In this document: positions 13,330 through 24,161 of the stretch, in pieces
Position numbering within the stretch: the first letter of the stretch is position 1
Layout of the letters: the number at the start of each line of letters is the position of its first letter
From: Seiridium cupressi
Lineage: Eukaryota > Ascomycota > Sordariomycetes > Amphisphaeriales > Sporocadaceae
NCBI GenBank assembly: GCA_036674765.1
Contig: JARVKI010000005.1
Coordinates: 434,001-498,000, forward strand
Direction of reading: 5' to 3'
Length of the DNA stretch: 64,000 nucleotides
Notes under the pieces: generated by a model
The model's input: only the letters and a program-made list of their open reading frames with translations
Told to the model about the DNA's origin: nothing
Database searches by the model: none
Translations under genes and position numbers: made by a program

Positions 13330-14504
13330 ATCTGGCATTGAAGCATGCAAAAGCAAAAGGGGGTTTAGATACCCGGCCATATAGAATAGGTCAGATGTAT
13401 GTACCATGAGTGTAACAAAATGAAAGACCATAAGCCATTTACTTTGTGAACCTGAAGACCGATTGATAATGCTTTCGACTTGAACATAGATATGATATTG
13501 TATTCAGTTACTCGTCATTCATTATCTGCAACATTGCTCACGACTTGGATCGTTGTTTTCTAAGCAAAATAGCGCGATTATATACTCGACTTTAATTTGC
13601 ACATCGTATGGTTCCTCCAGCGACACCGTATCAATGCTATATTTATATCATTTCCATGGTATCATCACTGAACGGTGGCTAGGAAGACAAGGCCCTCTTT
13701 TCGTCCAGACCTTCTACCTGCTTATATATGCCTGAACCTATTGTGAAGCTTGGACGATAGCAACAAAGTAACTTGCATTCATATTCTCTTTCACGGAGGC
13801 AAAGGTCATAACCTTTACAAATGTACGGTACAGCTTCTGTGGAATAGATGTTTCTTATAGTCTAAGCCGGGGCACTTCTCCCTTCATAGGAGAACCTTTG
13901 GAGGGCCTCTTTGAAATGTTTTCCCCCAATACGAAGAAGGAAGGTATATTGAGGCCTATCTTCAGTACACTGAGATAGTCGAAAACGATGCAGGGATTGA
14001 TGGTGCAGCCATTAGAAAGTCACAAAATGCCGACCTAGGGTCAGTTGCTGATGCCAATTGGTAACCGTTGCGTAGGCCCCCAACTTGAGAAGACCACCTG
14101 GGGAATCTGGTGACAGGCGTGGGCAAACTAGTGTAGTAGACCAGCAAATGTCAGCGGGTAGCCAATTTTCATCATGTCCTTCCAGAATTGTAATGCCACA
14201 TGTTTGTCCACTGTTGAAAGTGCATCGAACAAGAGCACGTGTCTTATGCATTACGAAATAACGATCTGCCTTGATATAAAGCGTGGCGTGGTAGGCCATG
14301 CAGTCACACAAGTCCAACGGCATCATGGCAACATCAATCACAGTAGAAACGTGTTTGACAGTTTACATTCCATTTCAGGAAACTAGTATTGCAACGACTA
14401 AGAGACAAAGGAAGATGCTCGGCTTATCCTATCCGTGACCGTGACCCATGCTGTATTACCCACAAGACAAACCCATGACTGTTCAACTTAAGTCTTCAAT
14501 GGCT
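13330..14504. other. Convergent intergenic region
   Basis: About 1.2 kb lie between the convergent WBP1 and subtilisin genes. Small frames exist on both strands but none resembles a protein family. No repeat or RNA gene was seen. Confidence 0.45.
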
Positions 14505-16150
14505 TTACTCGGTGGTAAAGTCCGTGTAGTTGCTCTTGCCACCGCCGTTGAAAGCGAGCAGGTTGGGGGAGTTGGTGCCCACGTCGCTCAGCTTGTTCTT
14601 GCTGGCGAACTTGAGGATATCCTTCTTCAACTGAGCGGGGCTGATGGTTGCAAGACCGTAGTCGGAGTCCTTGGAGGGCTGGAGAGACAGATAGTAGGCG
14701 GTGAGACCGCACAAGTGAGGAGAGGCCATCTAGTCTCAGAGTTAGTCATATATCGGTCGCCACATACAGTGTGAGATCAAGAAACTTACGGAAGTACCAG
14801 AGATGGTGTTGACGGCAGTCTTGCTGCCAGTCCAGGTAGACTTGATGCTGAGACCAGGGCCGAAGATGTCGACACACTTGCCCCAGTTGGAGAAGTAGGC
14901 ACGGCTATCGTCGAGCGCCGACGCACCAACAGTGATGGCGTTGGAAGCAGCAGCAGGGGAGTAGTTGCAGGCGTCGGCGTTGTCGTTGCCAGCAGCAACA
15001 GAGAAGTGAAGACCAGCATCGACGGCAGCGTTGACGGCCTGGTCGAGCGATGGCGACTTGCCACCACCAAGGGACATGTTGGCAACAGAGCCCTTGAAGC
15101 CCTTCTTCTTGCCATTCTTGGCCTTCTTGACGGATTCCAAGTGAGCCTCGGCAGCCCACTCAACACCCTTCATGACATCGGCCATGGATCCGCTGCCGTT
15201 GCTTCTAAGCACCTTGACAGCGTAAACATTGGCCTTCTTGGCGACACCGTACGTCTTGCCGGCGACAGTTCCGGAGCAGTGAGTACCGTGGCCGTTACCA
15301 TCGACATCATCATCACCAGTAGGGATGGTCTTGCCCCAGTGAGCGCGGCCCTCAAAGTCGACGTGCTCGTAGTTTGTACCAGTGTCAACGATATAGGCAT
15401 CGACACCCTCGCCACCGTCCTCGGCGTAGATGTACTTGTTGAAGGTACCAAAGTTGAGGCTATCTCGGTGAGAGATACGGGCCAAGCCCCAGGGGGCGTT
15501 CTTCTCTGTGACGGGCTCAGGCTCCTTCAGGGCGCGAACGATCTGGTCACGCTCGACGTACTCGACGTCAGGATGCCTGCGGATCTGCTCGAGGACAGCG
15601 TCATCGAAGTGGCCGGCATAGCCCAAGAAATCAGAGCCGATCTTGTAGGCATGCTTCAGTCCACTGAAGACGGTCTCCTCGTCGCCGAGGACAGTCTGGC
15701 CACGCTTGCGCAGCTCAATCCGACGAGTGTCTTCGCTGGATGTGTGAATTGTCTGGACCCATGACTGATGGTCTGAAGCCGATGATTGTGTTACGTGCTT
15801 CCTGTTGAGGAGAATAGGTTAGCCTTCTGGTTCGTTGTTGGTCGATGACGTGGGTGAACTAGCATGTGATGCATGGGTTGATTCGATGGCAGAGCCGACG
15901 GGGAAGTCGACTCGACGCAACGGCAGTGCGCATCATATCGAAGAAGGCATGGAGAGATGTCTTAATTCTCCTCCCGGTGATGCTCGCGAGTTGCCCTCGG
16001 GCTCGGAACTTACTTGAACTTGATGATGTAGGAGTTAGGGATGTGCTCGGCGTCACTGGCGGCGACCACGGGAGCGCCCTCGCCCTCAACGGCGAAGGAG
16101 GGAGCTGCAGCTGCAACGCAGGCAAGTGATAACGCGATGAGGCCCCTCAT
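14505..16150 (-). CDS. PRB1: Vacuolar-type subtilisin serine protease (S8A, Prb1/cerevisin clade)
   Basis: Proteinase K/cerevisin-type endopeptidase made as a preproprotein. Exons 16150-16014, 15801-14790 and 14729-14505 give 457 aa. A signal peptide (LIALSLACVAAAAPSFA) is followed by an inhibitor I9 propeptide (SYIIKFKKHV to HPDVEYVERD) and then the catalytic domain. The triad is Asp185 (VDTGTNYEHVDF), His217 (NGHGTHCSG) and Ser383 (SGTSMASPH). The oxyanion region is AAGNDNADACNYSPA. The last intron falls directly after the catalytic serine codon, so splicing is needed to complete GTSMASP. The C-terminus NLLAFNGGGKSNYTDF is typical of the vacuolar/Pen ch 18 clade. The final tail is shorter than in many vacuolar homologues (about 500-540 aa). 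Vacuolar location is inferred from clade only. Confidence 0.92.
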
Positions 16151-18334
16151 ATTGGATGAGCAGACCGAGATGGAGGGGAAGACGTGGATGGACAGAATGG
16201 AAGATGATGAGGAAGAGAAGAGGACGGAGCTCGAGAGGAGCTGTCTTGGAGATAAGTAGGTAGGCTGCCGCGCACTGCCCACCTGCCTACCCCAGTTCGA
16301 CGCTAGAGCTAACAAGGTACCGCTGGGACTATCATGAGCAGGAGCGGCCAGGCGCCATTACGCCGGGACCCGGATGGAATTTGATGCTGAACAGCCTTGA
16401 GCCATCCATTGTATGATATATCTGATTAGACTATCTGAAAGAAATCATTAATCCTCTCTACCGCGCCTGCTCAGTTTGTTGTTCCAGCAGCATATCGGCT
16501 TTGTTGTTGGCGCCTCTGCTTGCACTTGTACATGCATCCAGGCTAGGTATGTACATACCACGGTAGGTGCCACACAGCGCCGTAGGAACAAGTGGGTCGC
16601 AAGCACCCGGCTGGTTTCCAGGTTCCGCCTCTTACTCGGGCCTCGTGACGACGGTAGATAAGCGACTGGAGGGTGCGCTTCTCAGATGACCGAACAGCCA
16701 GTGAAGGAGCAGTGCAGTCCGTTTGGAGAGTAGCTGATCTTATCTGCCGTGTCTTTATGGCATGGCGCATGTCTTCTTCGATACAGCAAACCCCATCGAT
16801 CGCATCCGGAAGCGCAGGACGCTCTGAAACGGGCCTGTGTCAGTTTCCGCGGCAATGCGATAAGATAGCGGCCTATGACATGACTGGCACGAGACGTCCC
16901 ACTGCTGCCTCTACTAGAGGTTAAGTTGACTGGTGGATGCTGCAGCCAGCGATTGGCGCCTACCAATCGAAGCTATCCGACCGGCCTCCGCATTAGCTGC
17001 CTCCGATGTTGGATCTCGGGGTCTCTGACAAGCTCCAGGAGCAGCATCAGCGTCCCAGCCAACAGCGAGTGAGCACAATAGCGCTCTGTTGCGGACACAA
17101 TGCTCGCTCGATGTCCGGGCCGCCTGCACATGCATAAATTGTAGTCGTGGTTGCGCAGGCAACTGCTTGCGACCATGCCTAGCTGTCATGGCGAGCTGGC
17201 AGGGAACGTTAAACCGATGACACAATCGAGGGCCAGGATAGCGCGTTCCCCGGTCAAAGGGCCCTTGTTGTCTGTCCGCCTCGCCCAGCTGCACCCCCAA
17301 GCCGAAGTCGGCCTAGCTCGTCACTTGTCCCTGCATGACCACTCACGTGTCCCCTCCCCCAACATGTCTCATACGCCAGGCTCCATGAGACCAGTGGGCT
17401 GTCACATACGGAAGTAGATGATGGCCCTTGTGTCTTCCATTGGCTGTGGAATGCCATATCTTCAACTGCATAGGAGTCGCGGAGCACACACCCGGAACCA
17501 CGAAATAAACATGCATTACACGTACGACCGACCACCTCCACAAGTCGGCTCTGCCTTCACAGCCATTCCCATGATAAAGCGGGCTGTAGGTAGAGTACGC
17601 AGATGCTGTATCGGGGCTATCCATTCTGAGTCAGTAGGCACAGCTAGTGGCGGGGGCGACCTGCTTCGGAGTCTATTTCTCAACTACCTTCTTATCGGTC
17701 CTGCCAGGCACTGAATCGGTCTGCCATTGCAAAAGTATAGACCAAATGGCAAGGCTTGTGCTCGTTATACTGTCAATTAATAATGCCAATTACAACCATT
17801 ACAGCTCTAGAGATGTCTCCTCCATCTCTATCCTGCCGTGTCTGGTTGCTTCCAAACACTGAAAACAATACCTGCAACTCCTGTCCCGAGGTCCCAGCTC
17901 CGAGCTGTTTCACAGAGCTCATGTGGATCTCGTACCGTCAAGGCACCCCGCGCACCAGCGCCTAGCTTTATCGCCATGGTATAGCTCTTTACTGATAACA
18001 ACTCAACAGCTGATCCATCGTGTGGCAGCCAATGGACCGTCCATCATATTGCCACTCGAGCGCGAAGGGCGGTCAATCTGAGCCACATTGCATTCTACGG
18101 TCTTTTCATCGTATTAATAACAAGTAGTCGAAGCTAAGTCTGGTCTATTTCTGCTTGGGTTCGCAGCTGTCGAACATCTCAGTTTGGCCCGCACTCAATC
18201 CCCATCCAGCCAACCGATCCATATAATAACCCGCAGTACAGAGTAGCATTACCAATAACCTCACAGCCCCGTGTCCATCTCCTAGACCAAACCTCCAATT
18301 TGAATCTCATACGTTCCAAGTCTTCCAATTCGTG
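16151..18334. other. Long intergenic region
   Basis: About 2.2 kb. It holds the promoter of the minus-strand subtilisin next to 16151 and the 3' end of the downstream gene near 18334. Several short frames overlap on both strands at 16.5-17.9 kb, but none has a recognisable domain or plausible splice structure. Confidence 0.45.
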
Positions 18335-21300
18335 TCACAGGAACGCATCTGTGTCGTCCGTTCCAGCAATCCTTCGCCTCCTGCTGTTTAAGAAGAGCTC
18401 TACCATGTGCTTACTGCTTACCGATTGCCTGCTCGGACTGTTATTGGGGCCAAAATCTTCCGACAACCTGAACGTGCTCGGATCATTCTCAGCTGCCGCT
18501 CTTGGGCTGATGTTTTCGCGTTTAGCCTGACTGGACGGTGGCAGGCGAAACTTGGATTCTGCCGAGTCAGTAGAGATTTCCGTCTGCATCGCATCATCAA
18601 CTCCGAGACTCGAGTTTGACACAGAGTAGCCCCTCGGACTGTTCTTCAGCATAGACCTAGACTTGGGCGTGGGTGTGCCAATGTTCTGGTTCTGAGTCCT
18701 GAGGGCACTGTATGAACGAGTCTGTAGGAGAGGCCTAGGCAGTAGCTGGCTAAAAGCCTTGCTCTCGACAGCGTCATGTAGCATATTCCCGTTTGCTCGA
18801 TTCGTCTTCAAGCTCAACAGTGACGGCATTCGTCGTAGAGCAGCACTCTGTGCAGGTAAATGTGACTCTTCAAAGAGCTTTTGCTGGATAGCTGGTGGTG
18901 TATCTGGGTATTCATCTTCCACAATCGAATGCGGCTGATCCGAAGAACCTCCACTGTCGCGCTGTATTGTGCGCAGGGTTTTTGCGGATGGATTGGGTAT
19001 TTTACACTCACTCTGCAGGACCAACTCTTCGTCTTCGCCATTAATCTGCGCGTTCTCGCGAATATGTCCAGATGCACAGGATAGCTTGATATGTCCGTGG
19101 TCTTCTTCGTTCCTGTCGTTCCGTTCGAGGAGTGAAGACGATTGACTCAATCTTGACACATTCGCCGAGAGCCATGTCTTCCACTCGACGGAGCTTGCTG
19201 ATGATGCCACCCGTTGAACTTGATTGAATGTGGGACTCTGATATTTTGGTGCATCAAGGAATATCGTAACATCTCCGTGGTTCTCTGGTGGTTTCGGAAA
19301 CTTCTCAACCAAGTCGTTGGTGCAGGATGAACCATTGGCTAATTCTAGATCGTCGGAGGAATATATGCTTTCATCATACGCCAACATATGAGCATCCTCG
19401 GACTCGCAATTGCTCGGCCGGCGAATGCGTAGTTTAGTCAACGACTTCATCCAGGGATTGAATTCAGGAGATTTCAAGTGGGTAGTCTCTGCGGCCGCTT
19501 GCATGGATCCGCGGATAGCACGTCGGTAGGGGCTCTGTGTCCGAAAGAAATGACAAGCTGGGCTCCCGAAGAACACCGAGCTTCGTTCCGATATGGTCCT
19601 GCCCGATGTTGCATGTCTGCCAAGTTTGGGGCTCGACAGCGATCTGGTCGAGGGCGTTGCCTCCTTGTGCGAGTTGACGCCAAGAACTTCAGGGGGTATC
19701 AAAGCACTGGCAGATGCTGAAGTTCCAATTCTATTCTGGCTGTAGCTGAGAAATTGATTGCTCGCAACCTCTGGGCTACGTATAATAGTAGCCGTTGAGC
19801 TCGCGTGGGATGTGTCGTGGTTCAATTCATCATGTGAAGGCACTTGTCGTATAATTGCCGCCGTGCTTCTCCCGTTAGCAGAGAATGATTTTGAACTTTG
19901 CCTTATTGGAACTGTTCCTTGTGCCACGAACTTCTCGACATTTTGTCGACGATTGTCTTCGACACCCTGAGCTGCCTGGTCCCCTTCGTCTATTCTCTTC
20001 ATCAGAGCCGAGTATATCCTTTGGCCGTTGATATTCACTGCGAATTCAGACTTGTCCACCTTCGCTCTATCCGAGTCTTCACCCTTCATGACCCAATCCG
20101 GATGGATTGGCATTCGTGACTTAGCAGAGATTGCGACATGTGATCCATTCTCTTTGACGATCGATAGACGCTGCTTCTCCCATTCACCTCGAGAGCTGTT
20201 GGTGGTGCTGTGGGTATTTGCATCCGAGTCTGACCAACTTGTCACTCTTGACTTCTCATCTGAGACTTTTCTCTCACTGTGGAGGCTCTCGAGGCTGCCT
20301 TGATGTGAGCGCAATTGCTGTCTCGACGGCACAGTATGAAGTGATGGGACCCCAGAGGTGACACGAGAGACAATGGTGTTCTCCTTTTCTTCTCCAAACA
20401 ACTGAAAGTCGCCCAAATAGTGTTCCAGATCCCCCACACTCGTCACATGCGTCTTTCGGGCCTCCACCTGCTGAGGGGGGAATACTGCATCATTGTTGTC
20501 TCCTTTGATGGTATTGAAAAGATTCTTTAATTTGTGCTTGAAGTTCTGGGAGACCTTACGGGCCTTCAGTCGCAAGCTTCCATCCTTGACCATCTTGGCG
20601 CTCGTTGATGTAGTGTCGTTACTTGCATCCCGGAGCGTCTTCTTGAAAGACTTGTCTGGTTTGGCTGGTTTGGGACGTGATGGCATAGGAGATTCTGACT
20701 TAGTAGCACGTGAGTGGGACACTGATACATTGCCTAAGTCAAATGTGTCAATTGATGGTGCACTTTCTCTGCTGTTGGAAAAGCTAGATGCCTCTCTCCG
20801 AGTTCTTAGGAAGCTCATTGATCTCGGTGCCTTGAGTCTTCCGTCTGCCTTGTTTCTATTACGCTGGAACTGACGACCAGCCTGTGATTCACATTGGTTT
20901 GCTGTTGATTGTCGGAACCCGTACTTGGAATCTGCTGCTTTACTGTGTCCTGACCCGGTGTACATGGACTTGGACTTGCGAAGTCGGTGATAAGAGGATG
21001 GGACGGAGGCGACATTATCTTCAGCAGTGTAGTACTCGTCGCCAGTGAAAATTGCATTGATGTAATCAGCCGCAGTTCCTTGAGGGGCTAAACCCATTCC
21101 TGAATTCGAGTTGTGACTTGTAGGTTGGGTATGACTTCGATTTCGAGTGGCGCGCGTGCGTGTACTGGCTTGTCTTGACGGGGTGGATTGTGGCGTTCCA
21201 GCCTCGAGCCGAGTATGAGACGCTTTGGGCTGGACAAAACGAACGCTTTGCTGTGTTCGAATACCTTGACGAGGATTCGGTGAGCTCTGATGACGTCCCA

Positions 21301-21511
21301 ATTGAGGTCGCTCAACAGACCGAGGTGGTGGCCAAGGAGCTACACCGTTCGATGCTCGTTCTCTGGCCCTTGCAAAAGCCTGTACAGCAGCACTTTGCGC
21401 ATCGTGTTCGGCCGTGTCTGGATGGATGTGCGTAAGCTGCACACTCCTGGCCGAAGAGGTAGACTTCTGGCGGGAGAGCCCACGGCATCTGGTGCTGTTG
21501 CGTCGTTGCAT
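18335..21511 (-). CDS. Conserved fungal low-complexity protein, function unknown
   Basis: A single open frame of 1058 aa. The ATG at 21511 (MQRRNSTR) is used because the frame further upstream opens only with a TTG. No catalytic domain is recognised. The protein is rich in Ser, Arg, Gln, Asn and Pro with many RxxS-type sites. It has basic clusters (KFRHK-like stretches such as KARKVSQNFKHKLKNLF near the middle), so large parts are probably disordered. One conserved-looking segment near the N-terminus (HIHPDTAEHDAQSAAVQAFARARER) resembles the start of uncharacterised Sordariomycete proteins, from memory. A helix-like QNFKHKLKNLFNTI lies roughly one third along. A phosphoregulated scaffold or cytoskeleton-linked role is possible but not shown. 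Confidence 0.8.
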   Translation of the reverse strand: MQRRNSTRCRGLSRQKSTSSARSVQLTHIHPDTAEHDAQSAAVQAFARARERASNGVAPWPPPRSVERPQLGRHQSSPNPRQGIRTQQSVRFVQPKASHTRLEAGTPQSTPSRQASTRTRATRNRSHTQPTSHNSNSGMGLAPQGTAADYINAIFTGDEYYTAEDNVASVPSSYHRLRKSKSMYTGSGHSKAADSKYGFRQSTANQCESQAGRQFQRNRNKADGRLKAPRSMSFLRTRREASSFSNSRESAPSIDTFDLGNVSVSHSRATKSESPMPSRPKPAKPDKSFKKTLRDASNDTTSTSAKMVKDGSLRLKARKVSQNFKHKLKNLFNTIKGDNNDAVFPPQQVEARKTHVTSVGDLEHYLGDFQLFGEEKENTIVSRVTSGVPSLHTVPSRQQLRSHQGSLESLHSERKVSDEKSRVTSWSDSDANTHSTTNSSRGEWEKQRLSIVKENGSHVAISAKSRMPIHPDWVMKGEDSDRAKVDKSEFAVNINGQRIYSALMKRIDEGDQAAQGVEDNRRQNVEKFVAQGTVPIRQSSKSFSANGRSTAAIIRQVPSHDELNHDTSHASSTATIIRSPEVASNQFLSYSQNRIGTSASASALIPPEVLGVNSHKEATPSTRSLSSPKLGRHATSGRTISERSSVFFGSPACHFFRTQSPYRRAIRGSMQAAAETTHLKSPEFNPWMKSLTKLRIRRPSNCESEDAHMLAYDESIYSSDDLELANGSSCTNDLVEKFPKPPENHGDVTIFLDAPKYQSPTFNQVQRVASSASSVEWKTWLSANVSRLSQSSSLLERNDRNEEDHGHIKLSCASGHIRENAQINGEDEELVLQSECKIPNPSAKTLRTIQRDSGGSSDQPHSIVEDEYPDTPPAIQQKLFEESHLPAQSAALRRMPSLLSLKTNRANGNMLHDAVESKAFSQLLPRPLLQTRSYSALRTQNQNIGTPTPKSRSMLKNSPRGYSVSNSSLGVDDAMQTEISTDSAESKFRLPPSSQAKRENISPRAAAENDPSTFRLSEDFGPNNSPSRQSVSSKHMVELFLNSRRRRIAGTDDTDAFL

Positions 21512-22104
21512 GTCGATAATCTTAAGTATAGACAACGGCTGATGTGGACTGCAACTAACCAAAAACGCCGTGATGAAGATAGTGCTGAAGTATCATGGCA
21601 TACATTGGTGAGGATGGTGGTCAAGATGCCCTGTCGTCTGGACAGCGGTCACGACAGGAAAGAAGTGCGGCTCAGATATGGAAGGCGCGAGTACAAGATG
21701 CGGTCACCACTCCCCTCCGCCGTGAGCTTGGTCGTTAGTTATTAGCTTCGATTTGTCCACATATCAATCAATAATGGAACTTTTTGCACATTAGATACAA
21801 CGGCCATCCAGCATAGTTGAGTTGTATGTAAATGATGTTGCATTCGTTGGAACGTGGCCAATAACCGAATCACATGTGCTCTACACGAATGGCAATACTA
21901 TATGGCTAGGATACTCACCACCTAGATGCACGTTGTGTTGGCCCTTATTCTTTATGTGGTCGAACGTTCCAAAGTTACTGACGGCGTGACTCCGACCACT
22001 CACGCTAACTCTCAAGCCTTCACCTGCCTCACATTGGATGCCCATAGCCCAGATCCCGATGTCTAGGCGAACAGTCCCAGGCTCAATCTATTCCTCCTTA
22101 TCAT
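21512..22104. other. Intergenic region upstream of the 1058-aa gene
   Basis: This holds the promoter of the minus-strand gene ending at 21511 and possibly the decayed 5' part of the transporter relic that follows. A short hydrophobic reading just before 22105 suggests the relic may begin slightly earlier. No intact gene was seen. Confidence 0.4.
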
Positions 22105-23156
22105 ATGGATGATATGGCCGGCCGGCACTGCTGCCTTCTTTGTGGCTACCGTCTATATCGTCCCCGCTATAGGCCTGGGCTGATGGTACGGCATTATAGC
22201 CATAGTCAACCATGTCGTGCTTATATATTGGCCTTCTTCGCGGTTATAACCAAATTCGACGGGCCCGAAAATGCGATGGGGGCGAGGTTGACCTACATCT
22301 CGATGAGAACGGAAACCCTGTTGCCTAGGGGGTCGAGAAATACTCTCCCGCGTCACCACGGCACAGAACCATATCCTGTAGCCCGAGAAGTTCGGCCCGA
22401 GGACCTGGCGTAATGAATTGAAGACATTCCACTGCAGGCCTGATTGGAAGGCTTGCGTCTTGTTCTACAAAGATGCGGCGCTGGGCCTAGCCCTTCCCAC
22501 CATGTTCTGGATGCTCCTGCTGAACGGTGCATTCTTCAGGGTCTATGTCTACCAAGCGTCAACCTTTTCGCAAATCCTCATGTCGCCTTCATATCTGTTT
22601 CAATCCTCATACTTTGGCTAGGTGCAGTTGGTTCAGGTCCTCGACTGTGTGATCATGGTTCCACTTCTCTGGTATGGCTCCGACCGTGTCGTCAAATTCA
22701 CGAGTCGCGGGCGCAAGGGGATCTTTGAACTCGAGTACCGACTCACTGTCCTTTAATCCCGCAATCGCCATTGTCATATCTTGCGTTCTCTATGGACAGG
22801 CTTCTCAGTTTCCAGATAAGTGGTCATGAATGGCGATTGTCGCGCCATATCACCTGGGTGATTTTGCCTTCCTCGGAGTCAACCTTGTCGGCATCACGCA
22901 TGCTGTTGACAGTTTCCCGGAGCGGGCTGGGCCGCTTTTACTGTTGATCTGTGCTGGGCGTGGATTTATCTCGTTCGCCTTGAGTTCGTCGACCGTGCCG
23001 TTGATGAGCTTGACGGGATATAATGGTGCGATGAACATCTTCGCTAGTATCTGCGATGTGTTGTGTGCACTTGGAATTCCAGCTTATATCTTCGGTGGTG
23101 GCGTTCGGAGATGGGCGACGAGGACATTCTGGCTGCCCATCGAGGAAGCGTACTAA
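22105..23156 (+). pseudogene. MFS transporter relic (C-terminal half)
   Basis: Decayed major facilitator superfamily transporter. Membrane-segment-like sequence is spread over different frames and interrupted by stops. From about 22418 the reading runs through DWKACVLFYKDAALGLALP, then hits TAG near 22619 in the middle of a helix, resumes (VQLVQVLDCVIMVPLLWYG, then the family-like FELEYRL), shifts frame near 22750, hits TGA near 22827, and continues to the end. The last part is well preserved: HLGDFAFLGVNLVGITHAVD, a GYNGAMNIFASICDVLCALG helix and a short tail ending at 23156. The layout matches the second half of fungal drug-type MFS proteins, whose cytosolic loop ends in a conserved (E)xEFRL-like motif. 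The N-terminal half is not recognisable. The region lies beside the monooxygenase/acyltransferase pair and may be a lost transporter of that locus. Confidence 0.72.
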
Positions 23157-24161
23157 AAACAACAGCACGCCACCCCTATGCATTAATGTGATAGGAATAT
23201 TCTCTGATTCCGGTATTTGTGTGAATTATGTATCTTATTTCTAATATGGGGATGTAATAGTGGAAGTAACCCTAGCCTCTTTGCTCCAAACGTGTTCGCT
23301 GCCACCTGATCTACCGCCTAGCTTGAAGATTTAATGACAGATTTTGAAGCGCTTTTCCTTGTCGAGGCCATCAGTACGGCACAGCTGATATCCAATCTCT
23401 TCCCATCACTCGTTCCCCAGACAAACAGCTCAGCAGACAGCCTTTGACTTGATTGGATACTGCAGCCTAATCTAGCCAAAACACTGCTATGGATATATCG
23501 CTTATAGAGGCGAGGAGATAAGTAAAGTTAAGTATCTTCATGTCAACTAGCATTCACCTTACAGTTAATTAAGTTTGATACCATGTTGAATCGGGTTGTG
23601 TTTCTTGCACATTCCCAGCAGCATGATCTAGGAAACCCGAGCAGCCTCATATTTGGATTGATACAATTCACTACTGGCTGATCTCAGAATTTTGGGAGCA
23701 TTATTTGGGGTCGTTGAGTTATTGTCGAAAATATAGTTGGGATGTTGGGCTTGAAGCCATTAATATACTAATTATAAACAGATATAGTAGTCAATATCAT
23801 GCAAACGCTGGAATCGCCTCCGGCTCATAGGTAGGGTGTAGTTGGTCGGAAAGGTTGGTCTGAAGGCTGCAAGCATGTCTTACGCCTAAGTCCTCGGGTA
23901 GTTTGGCGCGATCCTCTTATTAGTTCCCTATTTCGCCAAGACTGTGGCCCACTGAGGTTCAACGCCATTGTCTAAAGTAACTAGCCCAATGACGTTGGTG
24001 TTTCTGGGAGGACGAGCAATGTACTTGTAGTCGATAAGTGCGGCTACCCCACACACTATCCTGATATGCTCTACGGTAGCCGTCACTGTCTTCTCATTGA
24101 CGTCTCCGACAGACTCGAGCTTCCGCCTTGGCATAGCCCAGGCCCTGCGATCGAACTTTAT
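23157..24161. other. AT-rich intergenic region
   Basis: About 1 kb, visibly AT-rich around 23.5-23.8 kb. No reading frame with family resemblance was seen on either strand. It probably includes the 3' UTR of the monooxygenase. Confidence 0.45.

Noticed and set aside
15006..15764. Long plus-strand frame (252 codons) inside the subtilisin gene
   Set aside because: It lies opposite the catalytic domain and is a shadow of its GC-rich third positions. The minus-strand protein has the full triad.
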